Below, piece by piece: positions 28,922-37,916 of a stretch of 64,000 nucleotides of DNA. The notes under the pieces are model-generated. The model did not search any database and was not told where the DNA came from. It saw only the letters and a program-made list of their open reading frames with translations. This DNA comes from Brevundimonas albigilva (lineage in GTDB: Bacteria > Pseudomonadota > Alphaproteobacteria > Caulobacterales > Caulobacteraceae): contig NZ_CP097298.1 of assembly GCF_023503965.1 (NCBI RefSeq), forward strand, positions 1,071,001 to 1,135,000. The letters are read 5' to 3'. Position 1 is the first letter of the stretch, and the number at the start of each line of letters is the position of its first letter. Made by a program: the position numbers and the translations under genes.

Positions 28922-29952
28922 TCAGTCCTCGCCGACCATCGACAGCCAGGGATCGACCGTTCCGGCCTCGACCTCGGCGACCTTGACGGCGGGCCAGCCG
29001 ATCGAGGACGACGCCGAGGCGCGCCAGGCGGCGGTGATCCAGTCGCGCAGTTCGGCCGCGCCGGCGGCCAGGCGCTCGGTCACGAAGGCGCCGCCGCGCG
29101 GGTCGGCCTCGGCGAAGGCGCCGGCCTTCTCCAGGCGGTAGAAGGGAACAACCGTGCCCAGGGTGGTGGTCAGATAGGCCGTGGTGCGGGCGCGGACGTC
29201 GAAGCCGTCCAGGTTCGCCGCCGGCATGGCCGCCTCCACCGCGTCCAGGCGCGCGACCCGGCTGGTGAACTCGCCCTCGAACACCGCATGGGTGCGGCGC
29301 GAGTTGGTGAGCCTTCCGGGTTCGGATAATCGCCCCAGCCGTTGTAGTGGATGCTGGTGTGATGCGGCTGGGAGCCGTCGCCGACGTAGTGGCCCATCAC
29401 GCCGATGTCGCGCAGGATCAAGGCTTCGCGGCGAAGACGGTCGGCGCGGTACCAGGCCTGGCGCTCCAGGTCGGTCTCACGCGCCTCGGCGGCGGTCAGC
29501 ACGCGCCAGTAGGCGAAGTCGCGCTCCAGGTTCTGCCAGGCGTCCATCATGGCGTAGGGCAGCCAGCCGGCGTCGTTCACATCCAACCCGGCCTTGGCCA
29601 GTGCGGCGTCGTATTCGGACTTCAGCCGGGGCAGTTCGGCCAGGGTCATGCCGCGTTGGTCCATCACCCGACCCTGGTCGTCCATGTCGACGAAGTGGGC
29701 GGTGTCGCGCTCGCGGTCATGCGGCTGGCCGGCACCCTTCCAGCGGTCGGGCTCGCGCGCCAGCTCGCCCACGTCGGCGACGGCGCCGGGCGTCCGCAGG
29801 AAGCCGGGCAGGTCGTCCGGCAGGGCGCGCATGGCCGCCACCCCGATCAGCCGGTGGCCCGTATTGCCCCAGGCGGTCACGGTGACGGCCGGCGCCGCCA
29901 CGGCGACGATCACGGCGGCGGACGCCAGGACGGCGAGGGCGAGACGTTTCAT
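28922..29952 (-). CDS. S1/P1 family nuclease, frameshifted
   Basis: A secreted zinc-dependent nuclease of about 343 aa, acting on single-stranded DNA/RNA with 3'-phosphatase activity in characterised members. The signal peptide (MKRLALAVLASAAVIVAVAA) is followed by WGNTGHRLIG, whose Trp and His are first zinc ligands of the family. Other ligands lie in HFVDMDD, GHYVGDGSQPHHTS and THAVFEGEF. The frame is lost near 29305-29316, immediately before this last motif (one missing C), and continues to the stop at 28922. ATG 29952 is chosen because it begins the signal peptide; the open frame upstream has no such feature. Confidence 0.85.
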
Positions 29953-30172
29953 GCAAGGCAACCCCGGGAAAAGATCACCCTGATCTAACGCATAGGTGAT
30001 CCGCCCTCCAGAGCGCCGGCGTTGCCATTTCGTCTCGGCCAACTACGTTAGAAGGGTTCCCCGCCCTCTTTCGTTCATCCAAGGCTCCACATCCTGCGGG
30101 GAGCGACGACGTGATTGCGTCGTCGGCGTCCGTCGGACGCCCTGTGGATGCTAGACCGAAAAGGACACGCCC

Positions 30173-30820
30173 ATGCGCGCCCCCCGTCTCGCCCTTCTCG
30201 CTTCCGCCTCTCTGCTGGTCGCCGCCGGCGCCGCCCAGGCCCAGGACGCCCCCGCGCCGGCCCCGGCCGCCTCTCCGGCCGCGTCTCCCGCCGCGCCCGG
30301 CGCCGCCATGACCCCCGCCCCCGGCGGCTTCACCGATCAGGAACTGAAGAAGTTCGACGACGCCATGGCCCAGGTCCGCGCGGTCAGCGACACCCTGAAC
30401 GGCGCCCAGCCGACGCCGGAGCAGCAGGCCCAGATGGCGGCGGCCATCCAGGGTTCGGGCCTGGAGGTGACGCGCTTCAACGCCATCTCCACCGCCGTTT
30501 CCGCCGACCCCGAACTGGCGGCCCGCATCGCCGTGCTGAACACCGCGCCGCCCGCGCCGGGCACCCCCGCCGCCAGCGTCACCGATGACGAGCTGACCCG
30601 CTACGTCACCGCCATGACCCAGATCCGCGCGGTCACCGCCGAGGTCGAGAACGGCCGGGCCACGCCCGAACAGAGCGCCCAGCTGACCGCCGCCGTGCAG
30701 GGTTCGGGCCTGGAGGTCGAACGCTTCAACGCCATCGCCCAGGTCGTGTCGCAGGACGACTATCTGCAGGCCAAGGCCCAGCTGATCGGCGCGCGCGCCG
30801 AAAAGGGCGTCAGCCAGTAA
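30173..30820 (+). CDS. DUF4168 exported protein with two tandem copies
   Basis: A 215-aa protein with a signal peptide (MRAPRLALLASASLLVAAGAAQ), an Ala/Pro linker and two homologous DUF4168-like units. Unit 1 runs from GGFTDQELKKFDDAMAQVRA to about AARIAV, and unit 2 from SVTDDELTRYVTAMTQIRAV to the end; both share the motif IQGSGLEV/VQGSGLEV followed by RFNAI. It is a small helical periplasmic domain, usually found singly. A strong context for function is missing. It is convergent with the Kef-type antiporter gene, with 4 bases between the stops. Confidence 0.8.
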   Translation: MRAPRLALLASASLLVAAGAAQAQDAPAPAPAASPAASPAAPGAAMTPAPGGFTDQELKKFDDAMAQVRAVSDTLNGAQPTPEQQAQMAAAIQGSGLEVTRFNAISTAVSADPELAARIAVLNTAPPAPGTPAASVTDDELTRYVTAMTQIRAVTAEVENGRATPEQSAQLTAAVQGSGLEVERFNAIAQVVSQDDYLQAKAQLIGARAEKGVSQ

Positions 30821-30824
30821 GGCG

Positions 30825-32687
30825 TCAGGCCTCGGCGGGCTCGCTCCGGGCGTCCGGCGCCAGCGGGCCCGCCTCGTCCTCGTTCAGCAGACGGCCCTCG
30901 CGCTTGGGCTTGATGTAGGGGGCCGGCTGCGGCGTGGGCAGGTTGCCGCGCATCAGCTGGCGTCCCGCCTTCAGCCCGCCGGTCAGCTGCAGGTCCAGCC
31001 GCGCGTCGTCGCGGCGGCGCACGTCGCCGATGGTCTCGGCGGCCTCGTGCTCCTCAAGCCCCAGTTCGACCAGGGCGCGCTCGCCGAACTTCAGCGCCGA
31101 TTCGAACGTCTCGCGGATCTGATAGTCGACCCCCGCCTGGATCAGCCGCATCGAATGGCCCCGGTCGAAGGCGCGGGCCATGACCTTTGTGGTCGGGAAC
31201 TCGTGCTTGACCAGTTCGACGATGCGGTCGGTCGCCTCGGGCTTGTCGACGCAGACCAGCACCAGTTCGGCCTCCTCGGCCCCCGAGGCGCGCAGCGTCG
31301 GCAGTTGCGCGCCGTCGCCGTAATAGACCTTGAACCCGAACTGAGAGGCGGCCTGGATCATCTCCACGTCGTTCTCGATGATAGAGACGTCGACGTCGCG
31401 CGCCAGCAGGGGTTGGGACACCACCTGGGCGAAGCGGCCGAAGCCGATGATCAACACCTGGCCGCGCAGGTCCTTGGCGAAGTCCACGCCCTCGGCGTCC
31501 TCGGCCGAAAGGCTTTCCTTGGGCAGGAACCGTCCCAGCAACAGGGTGGTCAGGGGCGTCAGCGCCATCGACAGGATGACGATGGCCGTCAGCATGGCCG
31601 CCACGACCGGCGAGAACAGGCCCGCCGCCACCGCCGCGCCATACAGGACGAAGGCGAACTCGCCCCCTTGCGCGAACAGGGCCGCGCGCTCGATCGCCTC
31701 GTGGTGCGTGGATTTGAACAGGCGCGCCACGACATAGATGCCGACCGCCTTGACGACCATGAAGCCGACCACCCCGCCCAGGACGATGCGCCACTGGTCG
31801 ATCACCACCGACACGTCCAGCGACATGCCGACGCTGAGGAAGAACAGGCCCAGCAGGATGGCGCGGAACGGCTCCACGTCCGCCTCCAGCTGGTGGCGGA
31901 AGGTCGATTCCGACAGCAGCACCCCGGCCAGGAAGGCCCCCATCGCCATCGACAGACCGCCCAGCGACATGGCCCAGGCGGCGCCGACCACCACCAGCAG
32001 GGCGCCGGCGGTCATCACCTCGCGCCCGCCATAGCGCGCCAACAGGCGGAACACCGGATTGACCGCCCAGCGCCCGGCCGCCAGCACCCCCGCCACGGCC
32101 AGGACGGCGAAGCCCACGGTCCGCCACAGCGGCGGGGCGTGCTCCTGGGCCACGCCCGTGACCGAGGCCAGGATCGCCACCACGGCCAGCAGGGGCACGA
32201 TGGCCAGGTCCTCCAGCAACAGGATGGACACCGCCCGCTGGCCCGAGGCGCCGGCGATCTCGCCCCGCTCCTCCAGCATCTGCATGATGACGGCGGTGGA
32301 GGACAGGACGAAGCCCATCGCGCCGACGAAGGCGACCGGCGCCGAAACGCCCACCGCCATCGCCGCCAGGGTCATCGTCAGGCCGCAGGCCATGACCTGG
32401 GCCGCGCCCAAGCCGAAGATCTCCTTCCTGAGCCCCCACAATCGCTTGGGCCGCATCTCCAGCCCGATGATGAACAGGAAGATGACCACGCCGAATTCGG
32501 CCACGTGCAGGATGGTCTCGGGCTGCTGGAACAGGCCCAGGCCGAACGGGCCGATGGCCAGGCCGGCGGCCAGATAGCCCAGCACCGACCCCAGGCCGAT
32601 CCTGCGAAAGATCGGCACGGCGAACACGCCCGCCGCCAGCAAGGCCGCCGCGGCGCCCAGATCCAGTCCCGTCGCCGCCTCGGCCAT
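30825..32687 (-). CDS. Kef-type monovalent cation:proton antiporter
   Basis: A 620-aa CPA2-family protein with about 12 transmembrane helices and a cytoplasmic TrkA-N (RCK) nucleotide-binding domain. The transporter part shows GLGSVLGYLAAGLAIGPFGL, HVAEFGVVIFLFIIGLEM and LSSTAVIMQML, and the second half GLFFLSVGMSLDVSVV and LFAQGGEFAFVL. The RCK domain starts near residue 405 with VLIIGFGRFAQVVSQPLLA and ends around the TKVMARAFDRGHSMRLIQAG segment. Glutathione-gated KefB/KefC have this layout, but I see no KefF/G partner gene. The C-terminal tail is hydrophilic and variable. ATG 32687 is the first codon of the conserved N-terminus. Confidence 0.88.
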   Translation of the reverse strand: MAEAATGLDLGAAAALLAAGVFAVPIFRRIGLGSVLGYLAAGLAIGPFGLGLFQQPETILHVAEFGVVIFLFIIGLEMRPKRLWGLRKEIFGLGAAQVMACGLTMTLAAMAVGVSAPVAFVGAMGFVLSSTAVIMQMLEERGEIAGASGQRAVSILLLEDLAIVPLLAVVAILASVTGVAQEHAPPLWRTVGFAVLAVAGVLAAGRWAVNPVFRLLARYGGREVMTAGALLVVVGAAWAMSLGGLSMAMGAFLAGVLLSESTFRHQLEADVEPFRAILLGLFFLSVGMSLDVSVVIDQWRIVLGGVVGFMVVKAVGIYVVARLFKSTHHEAIERAALFAQGGEFAFVLYGAAVAAGLFSPVVAAMLTAIVILSMALTPLTTLLLGRFLPKESLSAEDAEGVDFAKDLRGQVLIIGFGRFAQVVSQPLLARDVDVSIIENDVEMIQAASQFGFKVYYGDGAQLPTLRASGAEEAELVLVCVDKPEATDRIVELVKHEFPTTKVMARAFDRGHSMRLIQAGVDYQIRETFESALKFGERALVELGLEEHEAAETIGDVRRRDDARLDLQLTGGLKAGRQLMRGNLPTPQPAPYIKPKREGRLLNEDEAGPLAPDARSEPAEA

Positions 32688-32787
32688 CCGCGTCCCCTCA
32701 AGCTTCGACCCGATAGTGGGGACGAAGCGATCGAATTGCCATCGCGCCCCGCTTGCGCCCCGCGCGCGTTTGGCCGATGCCCGACCG

Positions 32788-34375
32788 ATGATGCGACGCC
32801 TGACCCGCGCCTCACGATCCTGCTGCTGAACGCCCTGTCTTTGCCCGCCGCGCAGGCGTCGGCGGGCGAGGCGCCCACGGCGGCGGCGGCGCAGGGCGTC
32901 GTGCGGGGCGTCCGCCGCGACGGCGTCGATCGGTTCCAGGGCCTGCCCTATGCCGCGCCGCCGACCGGCGCCCGCCGCTGGGCCGCGCCGGCCCCGCCCG
33001 TCGCCTGGGACGGCGTGCGCGACGCCTCGGCCGCGGGGCCGCGCTGCCCCCAGACCGGCCGGCCCGACACCCGCTCGACGACCGAGGACTGCCTGACCCT
33101 GAACATCGCGCGGCCTTCGGCGCCGGCGTCGGCGCCTCGCGCGGTCCTGGTCTATGTCCATGGCGGCGCGGCGGTCAGCGGCGCGGCCAACGACCACGAC
33201 GGCGCCGCCCTGGCCCGCGACGGCGACATCGTGGTGGTCAGCGTCAACTATCGCCTGGGCGCCCTGGGCTTCATGACGCATCCCGCCTTCGCCGCGGAAG
33301 ACGCGGGCGGTCGGGCGGGGAACTACGGCGTGATGGACGTGGCCGCCGCCCTGGGCTGGGTTCGCGACAACATCGCGGCCTTCGGCGGCGATCCGGCCAG
33401 GGTGACGCTGGCGGGCGAATCCGCCGGCGGCACCGTCATCTGCTCCCTGCTGGCGGGCCCGGAGGCCGGGCGGCTGTTCCGGGCCGCCATCGTGTCCAGC
33501 GACGACTGCCTGCACGATGTCGACGACCTGACGACCGCCGTCGGCCGGGGGCTGGAGACGGCGCGCGCCCTGGGCTGCGAGGGCGCGGCGGACCCCGTCG
33601 CCTGCCTGCGCGACCGGCCGGTCGAGGCGATCCTGGCGGCCGGCGGGTTCGCGGCGCCGCATTTCGGCGGCCGCGGCGCGCCCGACGCGGCGGCGCTGGA
33701 CCGGATCGTCCGCGGCGGCCGCGCGCCCATCCCCGTCATCGTCGGCGCGACGCGCGAGGAAGGCCGCATCGGCGGCCCCGCCTTCCTGGGCTACGACCAC
33801 GCCGGCTATCGCGCCTGGCTGCGGCGGCTGGTGGACGAGGCGTCGGCGGCCCGCATCGAGGCGGCCTATCCCTATCCGGCGGAGGTCGGATCGCAGGCCG
33901 CCGCCGAGGTGATCAGCCGCATCCTGACCGACAGCGGCATGCGCGGCTTCGGCGGCTGCGCGACCCTGGCCCTGGCGCAGGCCGCCGCCGCGCACGGCCC
34001 GACATGGCTGTACGAGTTCGCCGATGTCGATCCCCCGATGTGGGACGCGGGGCCGTGGCGGCTGGGGGCCGCCCACAGCGCGGAACTGGCCTATCTGTGG
34101 CCCGACGGCGGCGCCTTCGCCGGGCAGTCCGCCCGGTTCGACGAGGATCAGCTGGCCCTGGCCCTGCGCATGCGGCGGCGCTGGGGCGCCTTCGTTCGCA
34201 CCCTGTCGCCGAACGCGCCGGGGCTGGCGGACTGGCGTCCGCTGGACGCGGCGCCGACCGCCTTGGTGTTCCAGCCGACGGGCGACGCCGTCGCGCCGAC
34301 CCAGGCCTGGCCCAGGCCCACCGCTGCGACCTGTGGCGGTCGATGCCGTGGATCATGGATCGCGGGGAGGGCTGA
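32788..34375 (+). CDS. Type B carboxylesterase, frameshifted at both ends
   Basis: A secreted alpha/beta hydrolase of about 529 aa. The nucleophile is in GESAGGTVICSLL after the typical GWVRDNIAAFGGDPARVTLA; early motifs are VRRDGVDRFQGLPYAAPP and EDCLTLNIARP with the oxyanion loop VYVHGGA. The late His lies in AAHSAELAYLW. Two single-base losses break it. Near 32810 one C is missing, after which the ATG at 32788 joins the body as a signal peptide (MMRRLTRALTILLLNALSL). Near 34310-34313 one G is missing, after which the end reads AQAHRCDLWRSMPWIMDRGEG. Substrate unknown. Confidence 0.85.
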
Positions 34376-34414
34376 CGGCTTCTCTCCCGTCGCCTGAGGC
34401 TCTAAGCAACCGCC

Positions 34415-35191
34415 ATGTCCGATCTCACGCCGCCCGCCGTCATCCTCGACAAGCCGCAACTGGCCGACAACATCGGCGCGGTGGCGCGGGTGATGGCCAA
34501 TTTCGGCCTGACGGACCTGCGGCTGGTCAGTCCGCGCGACGGCTGGCCCCAGGACCGGGCCTGGGCCACGGCCTCGGGCGCCGACTGGGTGCTGGAGGGC
34601 GTGCGCGTCTTCGACAGCGTGGCCGAGGCGATCGCCGACCTGAACACCGTCTTCGCCACCACCGCCCGCCCGCGCGAGACGCGCCAGCCGGTGCGCACCC
34701 CGCGCGAGGCGACGCGCGTCCTGTACGACGACACCGCCTCGGGCCTGAAGACCGGCCTGCTGTTCGGCGGCGAGCGGGCCGGGCTGGAGACCACCGACAT
34801 CGCCCTGTGCGCCGGCATCGTCACCATTCCGATCGACCCGAAGCACCATTCGCTGAACCTGGCCCAGGCGGTGGCGATTAACGCCTATGAATGGCGCACC
34901 CTGATCCTGGACGCCCCTCCGCCCCGCTTCCGCGAGGGCGAGCCGCCGGCCTCGAACGCCCTGCTGGTCGGGATGTACGAGCATCTGGAGGAGGAGCTGG
35001 AGAACGGCGGCTTCTTCTATCCGCCCGAGAAGAAGCGTTCGATGAGCCAGAACCTGCGCGTCATGCTGGGCCGCGCCGCCTTCACCGAGCAGGAGGTCGC
35101 CACCATGCGCGGCGCCATCCACGCCCTGGCCCGCGGCCGCGGCCGGGTTCTGGCCAAGCTGGCGGCGGAGCGGGCGGGCAAGAAGGACTAG
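34415..35191 (+). CDS. trmJ: tRNA (cytidine/uridine-2'-O-)-methyltransferase TrmJ
   Basis: A 258-aa SPOUT methyltransferase that modifies position 32 of tRNAs in characterised TrmJ proteins. The knot motifs are clear: DNIGAVARVMANFGLTDLRL at the N-terminus, LLFGGERAGL in the middle, and IPIDPKHHSLNLAQAVAINA forming the SAM-binding trefoil knot. The C-terminal extension (LEEELENGGFFYPPEKKRSM and the helical end) is the TrmJ-type dimerisation domain that separates it from TrmL. ATG 34415 gives the expected start. Confidence 0.9.
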   Translation: MSDLTPPAVILDKPQLADNIGAVARVMANFGLTDLRLVSPRDGWPQDRAWATASGADWVLEGVRVFDSVAEAIADLNTVFATTARPRETRQPVRTPREATRVLYDDTASGLKTGLLFGGERAGLETTDIALCAGIVTIPIDPKHHSLNLAQAVAINAYEWRTLILDAPPPRFREGEPPASNALLVGMYEHLEEELENGGFFYPPEKKRSMSQNLRVMLGRAAFTEQEVATMRGAIHALARGRGRVLAKLAAERAGKKD

Positions 35192-35193
35192 CC

Positions 35194-35250
35194 GTCCTGA
35201 GCTCCAGGTCCGGGCTCCGCTGTGCAGCCCGGAGTGACGTCTGTTGCAAG
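35194..35250. repeat. Left half-repeat of unit 1
   Basis: Sequence GTCCTGAGCTCCAGGTCCGG..., containing the hairpin CCGGGCT-CCGCTGTGC-AGCCCGG and ending GGAGTGACGTCTGTTGCA. It matches the right half of the repeat at 35614-35722 in the same orientation. Confidence 0.7.
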
Positions 35251-35278
35251 GATTCGGCCATCGTGATCCTGTTTCACT

Positions 35279-35590
35279 ATGAAAGCCGACACGGTCATCG
35301 CCGTCTACATCATGGCCAACGGCCGCAACGGCACGATCTACACCGGCGTCACCAGTGATCTGTTCCAGCGCGTGTGGCAGCATCGAACGGGCGTCACGCC
35401 GGGCTTCGCCCAAGAGCATGGCTGCAAAGCACTCGTTTGGTACGAACAACACGAAAGCATGATCGAGGCGATCGTTCGCGAGAAGGCGATCAAGAAATGG
35501 CGGCGCGGCTGGAAGCTGGCCCTGATCGAAAGGGGCAATCCCCAGTGGAAGGATTTGGGGGCGGACTGGTTCAGCGCGACGGTCGACTGA
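35279..35590 (+). CDS. Small GIY-YIG nuclease domain protein (unit 1)
   Basis: A 103-aa stand-alone GIY-YIG domain. The two motif strands are AVYIMANGRNG and TIYTGVTSDL, then helix QRVWQHR with the catalytic Arg, the acidic residue in MIEAIVREKAIKKWRRGWK, and the conserved end ERGNPQWKDL. Such small proteins are a large family in alphaproteobacteria; homing endonucleases and UvrC use the same fold to nick DNA. It is not fused to a DNA-binding domain. Flanking repeats suggest that the gene is part of a repeat unit. It shows clear similarity to the product at 45850-46137. Confidence 0.85.
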   Translation: MKADTVIAVYIMANGRNGTIYTGVTSDLFQRVWQHRTGVTPGFAQEHGCKALVWYEQHESMIEAIVREKAIKKWRRGWKLALIERGNPQWKDLGADWFSATVD

Positions 35591-35613
35591 GTCGCGGTAA
35601 AAAGCCTCAAGCT

Positions 35614-35722
35614 CGTCCTTCCGGGGCTTCGCGCAGCGAAGAACCCGGAACCCAGGACCGCATCACCTGGCCGGGGGCCGTCCTGGGCTCCGGGTTCCGC
35701 TACGCGGCCCCGGAGTGACGTC
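35614..35722. repeat. Complete palindromic repeat of unit 1 (TCCTGGGTTCCGGGT family)
   Basis: Left arm TTCCGGGGCTTCGCGCAGCG... and right arm ...TACGCGGCCCCGGAGTGACG are imperfect inverted repeats around CACCTGGCCGGGGGCC. A 26-base stretch (35642-35667) is present exactly, in inverted orientation, at 55504-55529. So this is a dispersed family. Confidence 0.8.
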
Positions 35723-35767
35723 TATTGCAGGGCTCACGATGCCGTCGGCAACGGGATACGAAGGGCA

Positions 35768-36091
35768 ATGAAGCTTCTCCTCATCTACCCCCTCGCCGCC
35801 CTGGCCGAGATCGCCGGCTGCTTCGCCTTCTGGGCGTGGCTGAAGCTGGATCGGGCGCCGTTATGGCTGGCGCCGGGCGTGGTCTGCCTGATCGCCTTCG
35901 CCTGGCTGCTGACCCTGGTTCCGACCGAGGCGGCGGGCCGGGCGTTCGCGGCCTATGGCGGGGTCTATATCTGCGCCTCGCTGGTCTGGATGGCGGTGGT
36001 CGAGAAAACCCTTCCCGACCGCTGGGACCTGATCGGCGGCGCCGTCTGCCTGGCGGGCGCGGCCTTGATCCTGTTCGGCCCCAGAGGCTGA
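35768..36091 (+). CDS. ynfA: YnfA/UPF0060 family membrane protein
   Basis: A 107-aa inner-membrane protein with four transmembrane helices, the usual length of UPF0060. Family segments are [55 protein letters not shown] and [20 protein letters not shown]. YnfA proteins are distantly related to small multidrug resistance transporters, but substrates are not settled. It starts just after the palindromic repeat of unit 1 and is convergent with the next gene. Confidence 0.92.
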   Translation: MKLLLIYPLAALAEIAGCFAFWAWLKLDRAPLWLAPGVVCLIAFAWLLTLVPTEAAGRAFAAYGGVYICASLVWMAVVEKTLPDRWDLIGGAVCLAGAALILFGPRG

Positions 36092-36113
36092 TCGACAGGC
36101 GTCCAAGGTTATC

Positions 36114-36944
36114 CTAGCGCCGCAGGTCCAGCAGGTCGGACCAGCGCCAGGCGGCCCGGCCCAGCGCCAGCTTGGCGCCGTCGGCCCGGTCGTCCAGGGC
36201 CAGGACCGCCAGGCCGCGCATGGCCTGGGCGCGGCATTCGGCGGGGGCGAAGGCGACCTCGACCGAGATGGCCTGGCGCACGCCGGCCAGGCCCTTGCCT
36301 TCCTGACCCCGGCTCTGCAGCCAGTCGCCGTCCCAGACCTGGATGGCCCTGCCCTGGGCGCTCATCTCGCGATGGGCGGTCTGGATCGCCGCGCGCACCT
36401 CGACGTCGTCGCGCAGCGCCTCCTGCAGCCGCTTGAGCATGTCGCAGCCGCCGCCCGCGCCGCCCCCGCCGCCGCCGGTTCCCTGGCCGCCGCCCCCGCC
36501 GCCCGGCCCCGCGCCGACGCGGGTCGCCCCCGCCAGCGCCGTCGCCCCGATCAGGGGCAGCGGCGGTCCGGGCGGCGCGACGGACGCGGGGATCGGCAGG
36601 GGCTTGACCTCGGGCGGCGGGGGGCGACGCGTCGGACGCGGGGGCGAGGCCGGGCGCGCGGGCGGGGCGACGCGCGGCGCCGGCGCCGGGGGCGCGGCCT
36701 CGGCGGGCGCGGGGGCCTCGGCCGGCTGGGGCTGCGGGGCCGGCGGCGGCGGCGGCGGCGGGTCGACCAGGCTGACGACAATGGGCGGGTCGACGGGCGG
36801 ATCGAAGGTCTCGGCCGGGACCCAGGCCAGGCCCAGGATCAGCGCCGCCTCCAGCCCGACGACCAGACCGCCGGCGGCCGTCCATCCGGCGACCCGGCCC
36901 GCGCCGGTTTTCCGACCCGCGCGCCCTGTGGAAGGCTCCCGCAT
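36114..36944 (-). CDS. TonB-like proline-rich membrane protein without a TonB-C domain
   Basis: A 276-aa protein with a cytoplasmic start, one transmembrane helix (GWTAAGGLVVGLEAALILGL), then a long periplasmic Pro-rich spacer with runs such as PPPPPPPAPQPQPAEAPAPA and PTRRPPPP, and a glycine run near 36440-36500. The spacer and anchor look like TonB. The C-terminal domain, from CDMLKRLQEALRDDVEVRAA through LAGVRQAISVEVAFAPAECR to the WSDLLDLRR end, is not the usual TonB-C fold. It contains two Cys likely to pair. It may be an energy transducer variant or an unrelated envelope protein. Confidence 0.65.
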   Translation of the reverse strand: MREPSTGRAGRKTGAGRVAGWTAAGGLVVGLEAALILGLAWVPAETFDPPVDPPIVVSLVDPPPPPPPAPQPQPAEAPAPAEAAPPAPAPRVAPPARPASPPRPTRRPPPPEVKPLPIPASVAPPGPPLPLIGATALAGATRVGAGPGGGGGGQGTGGGGGGAGGGCDMLKRLQEALRDDVEVRAAIQTAHREMSAQGRAIQVWDGDWLQSRGQEGKGLAGVRQAISVEVAFAPAECRAQAMRGLAVLALDDRADGAKLALGRAAWRWSDLLDLRR

Positions 36945-37269
36945 CCCGACTCCGAAAAAGAATCTCGATGTCGTGATGAAAATCAGCGCTGCGCGTCAGT
37001 ATAATGGCGATGTCGGCCTGCAACCTCAGGAACTTCGTACCGGCGATAGATCAGGCGAGACCGCGCCAAGCTACGCCCTCTGGCGCGGCTCAACGCCTGG
37101 GTCCGCAGGACGGTTCCATCTAGAACAATATTCTTGCGGCCGCGCCGGTCATCATATGGCCAAGCTGAACGATTCTCGCCCAAAGCACGCCATTACTCCG
37201 CCTCGTCCGCCCTCGTAGCTGTAATGGCGCGATCCTGGGAGTGGCGCCCCGGCAAGAAGGAGACAGGAC
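36945..37269. other. A/T-richer gap without an assignable gene
   Basis: About 325 bases with lower GC than the rest. One open frame (plus strand, 36976-37218, 80 codons, MKISAARQYNG...) has mixed amino-acid composition but no recognisable domain or ribosome binding site; a minus-strand frame at 36983-37183 begins MGENRSAWP and is likewise unassigned. The 3' edge holds AAGGAG, the ribosome binding site for the next gene. The composition fits a decayed insertion, but I cannot name one. Confidence 0.4.
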
Positions 37270-37843
37270 TTGAGCAGCAAATCGAAACTCAGGACGGCGG
37301 TCGTCGGCGGCCCTCATCGCCCTCGGCTTTGCGGCCAGCGGCTGCGCCAGCCATCGTTTCGTGCGTGATCAGGTGGAGGTGGTGGACAACCGCGTGATGG
37401 AGGTCGACGGCCGCGTCACCCAGGTCGAAGGCACGGCCGGCCAGGCGCTGGAGCGCGCCAACGCCGCCCACAAGCTGGCGGAAGGCAAGTTCCTCTATCA
37501 GGTCGTGCTGTCCGACGACTCGGTGAAGTTCCCGACCGACGCCTCGGCCCTCTCGCCCGAGGCCGAGCAGCGTCTTGGCGAACTGGCCCAGCGCCTGAAG
37601 GCCGAGAACCGCAACGTCTATCTGGAAATCCAGGGCTACACCGATGCGGAAGGCGACGAGAAGTACAACGAGGACCTGGGCGCCCAGCGCGCCGAGGCGG
37701 TGCGTCGCTACATGAGCATGCAGGGCATCGCCCTGAACCGGATGGCCACCATCTCGTATGGCGAGGCCCAGCCGGTCGCCCCGAACAACACCCGCGAGGG
37801 TCGGGCGCAGAACCGCCGGGTCGCCATCGTCGTCCTGACGTAA
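37270..37843 (+). CDS. OmpA-family lipoprotein, frameshifted
   Basis: A peptidoglycan-associated lipoprotein of about 190 aa. The start is TTG 37270, preceded by AAGGAG. A lipoprotein signal with lipobox ASGC is recovered if one extra G near 37306 is ignored, giving SKLRTAVVAALIALGFAASG. A short coiled coil (QVEVVDNRVMEVDGRV) follows, then the OmpA-like domain with PTDASALSPEAEQRLGELAQ, the binding motif GYTDAEGDEKYNEDLGAQRA and NNTREGRAQNRRVAI. It is a small Pal-like protein tying outer membrane to the wall. A strong terminator follows. Confidence 0.82.
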
Positions 37844-37877
37844 TCGACCCCCGGCGCCGGACCAGAACCGGACCAGG

Positions 37878-37914
37878 ACGGCCGCCCCGACACCGGGGCG
37901 GCCGTTTCCGTTTT
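37878..37914. terminator. Rho-independent terminator after the OmpA-like gene
   Basis: Perfect 12-bp stem ACGGCCGCCCCG with CGGGGCGGCCGT and ACAC loop (37878-37905), followed by TTCCGTTTT. It lies between convergent genes; the plus-strand side carries the T-run. Confidence 0.88.
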
Positions 37915-37916
37915 CG

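Larger units (their letters stand above)
35194..35722 (+). mobile_element. GIY-YIG nuclease gene between palindromic repeats (unit 1)
   Basis: A GIY-YIG gene (35279-35590) sits between two related repeats. The left repeat is a half element ending CCCGGAGTGACGTCTGTTGCA (35230-35250). The right one (35614-35722) is a complete palindrome whose right end is CCCCGGAGTGACGTCTATTGCA. The shared right ends are direct repeats of about 20 bases. No transposase of a known IS family is present. I call it a mobile element on arrangement alone. Confidence 0.5.

Noticed and set aside
31047..34397. Open frame of 1116 codons on the plus strand
   Set aside because: The first half is antisense to the Kef-type antiporter. 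Only the carboxylesterase part from about 32788 is coding.
36983..37183. Possible transposase remnant on the minus strand
   Set aside because: I could not match it to any transposase motif (no DDE spacing, no terminal repeats).
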